Below, in pieces: positions 27,708 to 35,721 of a stretch of DNA of 64,000 bases (position 1 is its first letter; every line of letters starts with the position of its first letter). Location of the stretch: positions 211,839 through 275,838 of the forward strand of contig CBDCYT010000001.1 of assembly GCA_965224325.1 (NCBI GenBank), written 5' to 3'. This DNA comes from CBDCMJ01 sp965224325. GTDB taxonomy: Bacteria; Chloroflexota; Dehalococcoidia; Lucifugimonadales; UBA3495. Made by a program: the position numbers and the translations under genes. Below the pieces are notes generated by a model. That model did no database searches and was not told the origin of the DNA. It worked only from the letters and a program-made list of their open reading frames with translations.

Positions 27708-28078
27708 ATCATGATTCCAAGCGTATGTATTGACGCCAACGCATCAGGTTTTTTAACTGGGCTAGCGCTCAGGGAGGCGCCCTTCCCCTTCAATGAGCAA
27801 ATACAAAATAAATGCACAAATGTTTGATGGTGCAACCCATTTGTAGAATATATCACAAAGTAGCAAAGCCAAAAAGTCCACCCCCAAGATAGAGTTCTTG
27901 TGAGCGCCCATTTTGGCTGCCCGAAGCTAGCGTGGCTGACCGGCTTTTGCGCCGGATGCGGTATTATAACCCGCTTTTCCTCCCTTGAGTAGTCCCCATG
28001 TTTCGAGGTGCCGTTTAGGTTGGGTGGATGATCGCCAGGAGAAGACGCAGGCACCGGCGGGGGTATTGGGAGGAGAGC
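27708..28078. other. Intergenic region upstream of gltB
   Basis: This AT-richer stretch (27780-27900) separates the divergent gltB and the small ORF at 28079. On the minus strand a TATATT at about 27847 could be a -10 box for gltB, but no convincing -35 was found. TATTAT at about 27961 on the plus strand may serve the accessory region. No known riboswitch was recognised. Confidence 0.4.
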
Positions 28079-28315
28079 ATGCTTATTACCAGCTTCCAAC
28101 TCGGACATTTCCCTGGTGGGCAGATACACGAATTCATCAACGTCATCGACACTGTGCGCTTCAACGATTTGCCTGGGATACCGAGCAGGCTGTTACCGGC
28201 CTTCACTCCCAAGTGGCGCAATACACTCTTGGAGGTGGCTCCCCCAGGGAGATTGATCGAGGTATTGAGACATTCCGCTGATGTTAAATATGACTCGGAA
28301 TGGACCCGATTATAA
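28079..28315 (+). CDS. Small hypothetical protein
   Basis: A 78-residue frame starting MLITSFQLGHFPGGQIHEF. I do not recognise it. Support comes only from a strong GGGAGGAGAGC ribosome site placed directly before the ATG. There is no signal peptide, membrane segment or Cys motif. A longer antisense frame covers the same DNA. It lies at the start of an accessory region, just before the GIY-YIG cassette, and ends 18 bp before that element's inverted repeat. Confidence 0.4.
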   Translation: MLITSFQLGHFPGGQIHEFINVIDTVRFNDLPGIPSRLLPAFTPKWRNTLLEVAPPGRLIEVLRHSADVKYDSEWTRL

Positions 28316-28333
28316 TTGAACCGCACGCGTGGG

Positions 28334-29029
28334 GGTTCCGTTTGCTTGTAGGGCATGGACATAGTGCAGGATAAAGCCGACCAAACTAATAGGAGGCGGA
28401 AATGAACCACGAGGAACGCATGGCAAGGGCTGATGTGAATGGAAACTCGGAGTTCTTCTTTTCCTACGTGTTGCAGTTTGACGATGGGACATTCTATGCC
28501 GGCCACACGAATGCCCCTGCCGCGCGGTGGACGGAACATGCGGCAGGTCAGTCCGAAGCTACTGCTGACAAAGGGAAGTTCCGTGTACGCATGGCAATGC
28601 CATTCGGGACACGAAAAGAGGCTCAATACAACGAGGAGCGCATGCAGGCCGCCCTCAAGTCAGGCGCTGACCGCCTAGTGGCCCTCATACAGGTGTTTGA
28701 CCAGTTGATCAACGTGGTGCGCCCACAAAAGACGTTTTCGGAGTTGCAGAGAGAGGAGCAGGAATACGAGTCGGAAATGCAGACGGTTTTTCACCACTCT
28801 TATGCCCTGACCTTCAATCTTGGACCGCGACCAGCGACTGCCTGCGGGTACAATGGCCTTTCGTTTTACTCTACCCAGGACTGGGGCCACCTACAAAAGA
28901 TGGGGCGCGACGAAGATTGCACCGGCAACATCTATGGCCGCAGGGCGTGCCGAGCATGCCTGGAGCACGCGCCCGCTGACCAAGCAGATATGCCTGCGAA
29001 GTGACCAAACCCTATAAGCAAACGGAACC
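28334..29029. mobile_element. 696-bp mobile cassette carrying a GIY-YIG nuclease
   Basis: The ends are inverted repeats of 20 bp with one mismatch: GGTTCCGTTTGCTTGTAGGG at 28334-28353 and the complement of GGTTCCGTTTGCTTATAGGG at 29010-29029. An exact 8-bp direct repeat, CGCGTGGG, flanks it (28326-28333 and 29030-29037). This is the signature of transposition with an 8-bp staggered cut. The only gene inside is the GIY-YIG ORF, whose stop lies 5 bp before the right repeat. No DDE transposase is present, so the element is either mobilised in trans or uses an unrecognised enzyme. Confidence 0.85.
28402..29004 (+). CDS. GIY-YIG superfamily nuclease
   Basis: A 200-residue protein whose N-terminal domain fits the GIY-YIG fold, a metal-dependent single-strand-nicking nuclease. 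SYV (21-23) stands for GIY and YAG (32-34) for YIG, followed by Thr36, the catalytic Arg at R42, H46 and a Glu in KEAQYNEERM (73 or 79). A linker rich in charged residues (about 110-130) leads to a C-terminal part with C-x10-C-x2-C (about 172-186), a possible zinc knuckle. TAGGAGG just upstream supports the ATG at 28402. It is the sole gene of the flanking inverted-repeat cassette. No intron or intein context is seen. Confidence 0.72.
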   Translation: MNHEERMARADVNGNSEFFFSYVLQFDDGTFYAGHTNAPAARWTEHAAGQSEATADKGKFRVRMAMPFGTRKEAQYNEERMQAALKSGADRLVALIQVFDQLINVVRPQKTFSELQREEQEYESEMQTVFHHSYALTFNLGPRPATACGYNGLSFYSTQDWGHLQKMGRDEDCTGNIYGRRACRACLEHAPADQADMPAK

Positions 29030-29100
29030 CGCGTGGGCGACTGAAACCGCCGATATGGAACGCTGTAGTCCTAGCCCTCTGCTTCCAAATCTCGGCGGAG

Positions 29101-29418
29101 ATGCTTCTGTTTATGGAATCCATGGGGCAGACCGGATACGAGGAGAAGATCAAAAGATGGACGAATAGGAAGGTCCGGGAGCACGGGATGCCCTTCGGTA
29201 TAGACGGGGCCGAAGACCGCGTGTTCGATACCATCAGGCAATTGCTGCGTGACGGAGGGAACTGTTACGTCGCTGGCGCAGACGGAGTCATTGAGTTCAT
29301 AGCCTTTGGTGAGTGCTATAGGGCGGTCGCTGGGGTTCCGTTTGCTTCTAGGGTGCGGCCTATGGTGCCAGAGGAACCCTATCCTCTAAAATCAAACGGG
29401 ACCCCGAGGAGAGAATGA
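29101..29418 (+). CDS. Hypothetical protein, C-terminus replaced by an inserted cassette
   Basis: A frame of up to 105 residues between the two cassettes. I do not recognise it. Met codons at 29101, 29113 and 29122 are all possible starts. From residue 79 onward it is encoded by the left inverted repeat of the next cassette (29334 on), so its tail is not native. Joining the flanks across that cassette would end the protein at AVAGVLRSSC. Its stop overlaps the next ATG (ATGA), which suggests coupling with the lipoprotein gene. Confidence 0.4.
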   Translation: MLLFMESMGQTGYEEKIKRWTNRKVREHGMPFGIDGAEDRVFDTIRQLLRDGGNCYVAGADGVIEFIAFGECYRAVAGVPFASRVRPMVPEEPYPLKSNGTPRRE

Positions 29419-29834
29419 TACGATTCTGGACCAAACCGTTGATAGCGGTAGCCTTCGTTTTGCTGGCGGTGGCTTGTACGGGCTCATCCCCGGTCGTGAT
29501 CCGGGTAACCGAGACCATACCTGCCGGCTCTTCGGTCTCGTGGGACACTTCGGCTTTCAACGAGTGCCAGTATCACTTCTCCGTTAAGCAAACCGGCCTT
29601 TTGGGGGAAGTGCACATAGAGTTTCAAGGAGAGCGGTACGTCGAGAAAGACGGTACATTCTTCGGGGACTCTTTCGTGTTGAGCAACGGGCATAGCCTGA
29701 GTTCCGACAAGGTAGTGGCCCTTCTGCTCCGGTGCCGGTAACCTAAACTACGCCCAGGACACCGGGTTCCGTTTGCTTCTTGAGGCTGGGGTTCCTCTGG
29801 CACCATAGGCCGTACCCTAGAAGCAAACGGAACC
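29334..29834. mobile_element. 501-bp mobile cassette carrying a small lipoprotein
   Basis: The 45-bp ends (29334-29378 and 29790-29834) are inverted copies with 44 identical positions. Their outermost 14 bp, GGTTCCGTTTGCTT, are the same as in the GIY-YIG cassette upstream. The flanks GTCGCTGG (29326-29333) and GACGCTGG (29835-29842) agree at seven of eight positions, consistent with an aged 8-bp target duplication. Further inverted copies of the terminal word lie inside (29390-29405 and 29765-29780), so each end can fold into a 70-bp hairpin. There is no transposase inside. Confidence 0.75.
29415..29741 (+). CDS. Small predicted lipoprotein
   Basis: A 108-residue protein with a clear lipoprotein signal: MIRFWTKPLIAVAFVLLAVACTG, with the lipobox Cys at position 21. 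The exported part is about 87 residues, beta-rich by eye, with two further cysteines (C50 and C107). I recognise no family. It is the sole cargo of the surrounding cassette, which makes an exported product carried by a minimal mobile unit. The start is the ATG that overlaps the previous stop codon. Confidence 0.65.
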   Translation: MIRFWTKPLIAVAFVLLAVACTGSSPVVIRVTETIPAGSSVSWDTSAFNECQYHFSVKQTGLLGEVHIEFQGERYVEKDGTFFGDSFVLSNGHSLSSDKVVALLLRCR

Positions 29835-30106
29835 GACGCTGGTGTTCTTCGTTCGTCCTGTTAGTGGCCATCTCTTTGGACAACAGAACTGGAGCCGGGG
29901 ATTCTCCCCCAAGCGGGAACGAAGCCGGGCAGGGCGTTAGTATTACAACGACTGTTCTTGGAACGACACAAAGGGTGGACCAACCGACTCAGTCTTCAAC
30001 GGGGGATCGTCGCCTCGCATTTTCCTATTGGAATTGGGGGTATGCTGGGTCTCAGCGAACCGGGGAATTAAACCGGGCAGGGCGGCTGGCCACCCTTCCG
30101 GCACTA

Positions 30107-31848
30107 TTACGAAGGGGCGACCTGCACTGTAATAATATCTATGTCGTGGTATTTATGGTGCTGGACCGAAGACGCGTAATGGCGCAAGAGGCGGAAGGAG
30201 ATCTCGCGCTCGTCCTGTATCTCAGGCTGTTCGTTCAAATAGGCCAGCCTGTCCTCCAGATTCCCACCCTCAGTTGTCACTACAAATTCCATCTCAATGA
30301 CGGCATCCGCGCGACGGGCAGCAACTATGAGGCGTTTCCCGGCATATTCTTCCGGCTCCTCATCCTGCGACAGCAAGCTCGACAGAGTTTCCTCCCCGGC
30401 TGACCTGAGCCGGTTTATTGATGCCTCATTCCAGCCGACGCTTGTAGCGAATCCCTGGAGGAAGGAGTCAATTCTGGGCAACGACGAAAGGTTCATCGCC
30501 ACATTCAAACGGCTGCGACGTCTGGAAGTGAACTCCATCAGCAGAGTGAGCAAAATTACGCAGACGGAACCGGTTGTCATGCCGTTGCTGAGCAGAGTCC
30601 CCAGAGTTCCAGTCAACAGATCGGGCAGAATCACCTGGTTCTGAAAACCTATGCCTATCCAGAGAGACACTCCTATCACCGCGGCTTTTCGCCCGTCTAC
30701 TCCGTCACTGAAAACGGTCCTCATCCCCTGCACAAAGAGGAGCGACAACATAAATATCATGTACGCCACCAAGACAGGGCGCGGAGTGGCGACAACCAGG
30801 GCTATCAGCTTTGGAGAGAACGCTACCGCTATCAGAATCAGGCCCCATAGATTCCCATGCGGCGCGCTGCGACACCGGTGAGCATTACCCGCGCGGAATT
30901 GGCCGCTCCTATCATATTGGGAAGCGTGCCCAGGGCGGCGGCCAGAAGATTGGTCAATACCAGCAGGTGGTGCGCCCCCTGGACTACGCGGAAGTCAGTG
31001 GCCCGGGGCCTGCGCCAGGCCACCTTCTGAATCACGACGGTGTCGCTGATCGAATTGATCGTGGTTGCCATGTTTACTATTACGAATCCCGGCAAAAGCC
31101 CCCAGAAGGTCGCGCCAAAGCTGAGGTCGAATCCAGGCCAGGTATAACTGGGAAAACCAATCCAGGAAGCTTCCATAACGTGCTGCCAGTCGTATGCGCC
31201 GAACGGGGCCGCCATTACGCACCCAACCACGATCGCGACGACCGGGGCCCATTGCTGCCACTTGGGCGACGCGAACAGCCTCAGCACCATCAGGATGAAC
31301 AGGGTCGTTCCTGCAAGGATGGGCGCCGCCACCGGGGGAGCGCCTTCCGGCAAATCAGAAAGCCTGCTGAGCACGACGGTTATTATCGTCGAGGCCAGCA
31401 ACATGAGGACCGTTCCGGCAACCAACGGGCTGATGACACGCCGCAGCCAAGAGAGCCGGAAGATGAACGCAAACTGTATCAACGACGAGGCGACAATCAG
31501 GCTCGACAGCAACGCCGGGCCGCCAGCCAACAGCGCTGAGATACAGATGGCGATAAAGGCGGATGCGGAAACTACGCTTAAGGAATATCCCGACCCGAAT
31601 CTCCAGAACCGAAAGGTCTGCAGGATACCGCCTAATCCGCAGACCACCAGGGCCGAAAAGAATATCCAAGACAGATAACCCTGAGATTGTCCGCCCGCCA
31701 CAGCGATGATCGACGCCGTGGCAGCCATTGCCGCCATGCGGGTCATGACACTCTGGAATCCATGGACCACAGATGCCAGATGGCCTGGCCGCTCATCCGG
31801 TTGGTAGAGGATGTTTTCGTTTACCTGCGCCACGTTTACCTGCGCCAC
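30107..31848 (-). pseudogene. NAT/NCS2-family permease with ATPase-like tail, frameshifted
   Basis: The first frame (31848-30838) encodes 336 residues of a xanthine/uracil-type permease with about ten membrane segments, ending GIYGA then TGA. Reading one base back (-1) at about 30841 continues with LWGLILIAVAFSPKLIALVV, the expected next helices of the family, so one base appears missing at a GGGGCC run. The second frame (to 30107) adds two more helices and a 120-residue soluble domain resembling RsbW-like GHKL ATPases (GEETLSSLL near 165 in that part), but lacking a clear glycine box. The GTG start lies within a 15-bp tandem repeat (VAQVN twice). Confidence 0.75.
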
Positions 31849-31895
31849 TCGGATTACTGGTTTGCCGTCATGCTGGTCTTATTAGACTAGTAATT

Positions 31896-33036
31896 CAACG
31901 ACGGTTCAAGGAGGGATGTCCGGGGATGCACGAAGTGCGGCTCGACGCCTTGCATGGGAACGTCTTGCCCGCTCGTTGCATTCTTGGGTGTGTTCCAGCC
32001 ACCGCAGCAGCTCAGCCGGCCCGGACCGTTCCCGGGGCAGCATCTCCCGCACCACCCGGTAGACCTGCGGCCTCGTGATCCCGGGCATCTTTTTCCCCCA
32101 AGCCTGTTGCAGGCTCAGCAGAAAAGCTCCACCAAGCAGACACAGTGCCACGTGGTGATGCCAGCCCGGCCAAGTGCGGGTCTCGTACTCGTCCAGCCCC
32201 ATGTCGCTCTTCTCCGTCTCGAACTCCGTTTCTATACGCCACCGGGAGCCTCCCACGTATGCCAGGGTCTCCAACGGGGTATCCTCCGGAGCATTAGACA
32301 GGTAGTAGCGGGGTTCGCTGCCGTCCAGGTTCCGGCGGTAAATGGCCCAGTGGATCTCGCCGGGCTTCCGCCTGCTGGTTGGACGCACCCTCTGAGCGCT
32401 GAACCGGTAGCTGCGGGAGCCCTGGCTTCCCTCGGCCACCGTAATCTCCCGCCAGGCCTCTCCTCCGGGACCCCCGCCGCCTCACACCGGTCTTTGTCCA
32501 AGGTCCAGCTCTCCGGCAGATAAAGCCGGTTGTCCACCAGGGCCCGTCCCAACGGGCTGACATAAGCCAAGAACATCCCAGCCTGGCAGTTGGCCACCTT
32601 GCCCAGTCTTCCGCAGTACTGACGGCCCACTCCCACCGACTTCCTGCCCTGCTTGGGGAAGTCGCTGCCGTCCAGCACCCATACCGCCTCCGGATGCTCC
32701 AGCCTGGGCCCCAAGTACTCCTGGAGGCGCCCTATGACCACGTGATCGTCCCAGGGCGATTCGGCGAGAAACCGCTGCATCACCCTGGCTGACGCCGGAA
32801 CCGTATTGCACCCTCCGACAGATTCTCAGCGTTGCGCCGCTCCCCTGAGCAGGGCCTGGAGATAATGGCGGCTGTGGTCCCGCGTCTCCCTCCGGCCAAA
32901 CAGCGGAGCGAAGTAAGAGTGAAAATCCTGAAAAGCCTCGTACATCTGCTCAAAATCCGCCGCATCCATTCCACCCTCCCAACAGCCCGTGCCCTCCCCA
33001 ACTAGCCGATCATACTAGTCATACTAACCGTCGTTG
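31896..33036. mobile_element. Decayed IS701-like insertion sequence
   Basis: Inverted termini CAACGACGGTT (31896-31906) and AACCGTCGTTG (33026-33036) enclose a degenerate transposase. TAAT occurs beside both ends, possibly the 4-bp target duplication, but one base off at the left. A related word, ATTACAACGACTGTTC, lies at 29942-29957 in the same orientation as the left end. It might be a remnant of a second copy on the far side of the permease. Confidence 0.65.
31906..32969 (-). pseudogene. IS701-like transposase remnant
   Basis: Three pieces in different frames add up to a transposase. The N-terminus starts MDAADFEQMYEAFQDFHSYF at 32969 and reaches a stop at about 32824. The middle, 32783 to about 32480, is MQRFLAESPWDDHVVIGRLQ and on through VWVLDGSDFPKQGRKSVGVG, holding the first catalytic Asp. 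The C-terminus (32439-31906) holds ETEFETEKSDMGLDEYETRT with the catalytic Glu. About 80 residues expected between middle and C-terminal parts, including the second Asp, are missing. It cannot produce an active enzyme. Confidence 0.8.
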
Positions 33037-33369
33037 TAATATTAGGCGGGGGCTAGGCAATCCTGGCAATCATCCACCCAGTCTAAACGGCACCTGTTTC
33101 GAACCTGGTTCACATGTCTCGAATGCCTTACCGGCAAACGAACCCTTTCTGACGTCAAGCTTCCTGAGTCCGCCGCGCCAAGCCAAACCTTGATAGGGCC
33201 ATCAAAGTCATGCCGGAAAGGCCGTCCCGGGAGACTGCCCGCCATCCCACCACGAATTAACTCAGTCGGCCACCTAGGCGAATGGCCGGACGTCTTCATT
33301 ACCAGGCCGCCCCAGGCAGGAGCGATGCCTCGCGTCCAAAGCAGGATTGCATTGGGCCAATCGAACCGG
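33037..33369. other. Gene-free stretch
   Basis: I see no supported gene, repeat or RNA in this 333-bp interval between the decayed IS and the lipoprotein gene. Confidence 0.4.
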
Positions 33370-34545
33370 TTAGGGAGCAGTTTCAAGTATCTTCGAATCA
33401 GTTATCCCGGACCCTACACTCGCCGGCACTTGGGTTTCGGACCCGTAGATCAAGTTGGATACGAACTTCCCGACGAGCGACGCCGGGGCCTCCAGCCGCA
33501 AAGTTAAACGGGACTCGTCCCGGCTCACCTCGAGCCGGTCCAATAGCTCCGTTGCCTCCAGACCGCCCATCAATTCGCTTGCCAGCAGTCCCTCTAGGAA
33601 CTCGCCGGCGATCATTGCCGACTCTTCGGTCCCGAAGTCCAAGTTCATCCTCAAGACCATAATCTGACCGTTCTGAGCCAAACTTAGCGCAAGAAGGTCC
33701 AAATCCTGCCAAGGGCCCAGGCCGGCAGGCAAGTTATCCAGGCTTCCCTCTAATGAGGGACCATCACCGGGGCCGGGGGACAGCCCCAGCATGCTGATAT
33801 CCGGGACATCCCAACCTACCCGGAACAGTCCTGACCCTACATCGTTGAACGCGTCCACCAACGGCCCTGACCACCGGTCGCGGCCGCCATCCTGGACGTC
33901 GATCACATCTTGCACCGCGTTAGTGGTTCCCAGGACCACAATGTCCCCGTTCAGGAAAGCCATGGAGAACGCCGGAGCCGGCGCATCTCCCTGATCGTCG
34001 GAGCGATAGACCCGCCGGGCTGTGTAGTCCGACGTGCCGAAGCCATGGAGGCGTCGACCTTTGTAGTCCGACGTGCCCATGGTCTGGCCACTGAGGTTTT
34101 CCACCGCGGCGACCGTGGCCGTCTCATCCAATATTGCCTTGATAATCACCCCCGCATGGGGCGCTTGCGGGGCAGAACCTTCCGGGAAGTCAGAGACGAC
34201 GGTCAAGAAAGAATCAGAGAAAGCATCGCTAAAAATAACCAGTTGTGAAATCTTACGAACATCGATTCCTGTTTCTCTGTGGACTTCATCCAACCATTTC
34301 CCTGGCAACCATTTCCCTGGCTCTCCAGCTCCATCCCCATCACTTGAGACGGAATCGATGATCGCAGCCAGGCCCCCACTGGCCAGAATCGCCGCCACAT
34401 TTACTTCAAGCGCCAGAGTCGCCCCTTCCGGGACCAGCGCGCCCGGGTTGGTCTCCTTGCCATTTGCGCAGGATGCCGTCAGCATGCCGATGGCCAAAAT
34501 CGCGATGAAGAACACGAAAATCCCCTTCTTGCACAACAGACGCAT
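33370..34545 (-). CDS. Predicted lipoprotein of unknown function
   Basis: A 391-residue exported protein. The signal is MRLLCKKGIFVFFIAILAIG, ending in a lipobox LTASC, with the Cys near 26. The mature part opens with VPEGATLALEVNVAAILASG and alternates amphipathic strands and helices. This loosely resembles DUF3352-type proteins, but I cannot assign it. A short internal duplication (GTSDYKGRRLHGFGTSDYTARRV) is seen near residues 160-180. The ATG at 34545 is chosen because GAAGGAGAGGG precedes it. It stands alone on the minus strand. Confidence 0.75.
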   Translation of the reverse strand: MRLLCKKGIFVFFIAILAIGMLTASCANGKETNPGALVPEGATLALEVNVAAILASGGLAAIIDSVSSDGDGAGEPGKWLPGKWLDEVHRETGIDVRKISQLVIFSDAFSDSFLTVVSDFPEGSAPQAPHAGVIIKAILDETATVAAVENLSGQTMGTSDYKGRRLHGFGTSDYTARRVYRSDDQGDAPAPAFSMAFLNGDIVVLGTTNAVQDVIDVQDGGRDRWSGPLVDAFNDVGSGLFRVGWDVPDISMLGLSPGPGDGPSLEGSLDNLPAGLGPWQDLDLLALSLAQNGQIMVLRMNLDFGTEESAMIAGEFLEGLLASELMGGLEATELLDRLEVSRDESRLTLRLEAPASLVGKFVSNLIYGSETQVPASVGSGITDSKILETAP

Positions 34546-34653
34546 CGCCCTCTCCTTCACCGGCCTGTTTCTGTTGACCGCCCTTTGTGGGCAAGCCTAT
34601 ACTTCCTTTATAGAGTCCATCTTTACAGAATCCATGTCAGAGCCAACTACGGT

Positions 34654-34762
34654 CAAGGGCAATTTGGGCTGGCTTGATCAAGTTGGAGGCATGGCAGCCT
34701 GAATTCGACCGGCAAGGGCAGTTTGGTCAACTTGGGAGCGTGACAACCTGGATTCAACCGAA
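34654..34762. repeat. Imperfect tandem duplication at the rsfS 5' end
   Basis: A unit of about 58 bp starting CAAGGGCAATTTGG (34654) is followed by a shortened second copy starting CAAGGGCAGTTTGG (34713). The second copy runs into the N-terminal codons of rsfS. The duplication blurs the native translation start. Confidence 0.55.
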
Positions 34763-34774
34763 TTAGCGCAGCTA

Positions 34775-35092
34775 GTGGTGGAAGTGGCGTCGGATAAGCT
34801 GGCCGCCGATATTGTGCTGCTTGACCTGCGGGGTGTTGCGCCCTTCGCCGACTATTTCGTAATCATGTCTGCCGATTCATCGCGCCAGATCGAAGCCCTG
34901 GAGCGAGACATCAGCCAAGCCCTCAAGGAAGAGAAGGTAAAGAGATTCCAACGGGAAGGGATCAATTCTTCGGGTTGGGTGTTGTTAGACTTCAGCGATG
35001 TCATCGTACACATCTTCGGACCTGAAGAGCGCGAGTTCTACGGGCTTGAGCGGCTGTGGGCTCAGGCGCCCCAAGTTGTCCGGGTTCTTTAG
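34775..35092 (+). CDS. rsfS: Ribosomal silencing factor RsfS
   Basis: RsfS binds ribosomal protein L14 and blocks subunit joining under starvation. The 105-residue reading contains SDKLAADIVLLDLRGVAPFADYFVI and the C-terminal HIFGPEEREFYGLERLW, both diagnostic. The GTG at 34775 is the first standard start. However, the frame is open upstream and encodes NLDSTELAQLVVEV, which looks like the normal family N-terminus, so the real start may be the CTG at 34748 or a start lost to an indel in the adjacent duplication. The gene ends 3 bp before the convergent ndk stop. Confidence 0.9.
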   Translation: MVEVASDKLAADIVLLDLRGVAPFADYFVIMSADSSRQIEALERDISQALKEEKVKRFQREGINSSGWVLLDFSDVIVHIFGPEEREFYGLERLWAQAPQVVRVL

Positions 35093-35095
35093 ACG

Positions 35096-35551
35096 TTAGA
35101 CGTTCTCGCCTATCCAGGGATCGTTGCTGCGGGTATAGCTCAAAATCTCGGCCTCGTCGAAGAACAACCCTATCTCTCTCTCCGCCGACCCCACGCTGTC
35201 GGACCCGTGCACCAAATTCCTGCCAATATCCAGGCCTAAATCGCCCCGGATGGTCCCTGGGGCGGCGGTGGCCGGCTGGGTTTCCCCCATGGTCTTGCGC
35301 ACCACCTCCACGACGTTTTCGGCCTCCCAGACCATGGCCGCCAGCGGGGCCGAGGTTATAAAGTCCACCAATCCGCGGAAGAAGGGCCGGTCCACGTGCT
35401 CTCCGTAGTGGCGCGCAGCCAAGGCCTCGTCCACCTGCATCAGCTTCATGGCCACTATCTTCAACCCCCGGCGTTCCAAGCGGGAGATTATCTCCCCGAC
35501 AAGGCCCCGTTGAACCCCGTCGGGCTTGACCAGCACCAAAGTCCGTTCCAT
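35096..35551 (-). CDS. ndk: Nucleoside diphosphate kinase
   Basis: Ndk equilibrates nucleoside triphosphates through a phosphohistidine. The active-site histidine is H115 in NLVHGSDS. The N-terminal TLVLVKPDGVQRG and the ATP-binding RGDLG are typical. The 151-residue length is normal, with a short C-terminal extension. It converges with rsfS. Confidence 0.97.
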   Translation of the reverse strand: MERTLVLVKPDGVQRGLVGEIISRLERRGLKIVAMKLMQVDEALAARHYGEHVDRPFFRGLVDFITSAPLAAMVWEAENVVEVVRKTMGETQPATAAPGTIRGDLGLDIGRNLVHGSDSVGSAEREIGLFFDEAEILSYTRSNDPWIGENV

Positions 35552-35721
35552 ATCCTCCGTCCGGTTGCCCAGGCCAAAATTACCGTTACGACCTGGTTAA
35601 TCCACGCAAGAACCACAGCGCAAAAACCCCTGGCTTTACCGGGCTCGGAATGGGCAGACTGGAATCACTCCCACCCGCGGCCAGTCCAGTGTACGGCAGT
35701 GTCAAGGGCTAAAGCGGCTGC

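Noticed and set aside
28015..28626. A 203-codon open frame on the minus strand
   Set aside because: It is antisense to the GIY-YIG gene and spans the inverted repeat of the cassette. It has no family-like sequence and no ribosome site.
28334..29834. Integron attC-like sites for the inverted repeats
   Set aside because: The repeats lack the RYYYAAC/GTTRRRY core sites, there is no integron integrase, and the flanking 8-bp duplications fit transposition instead.
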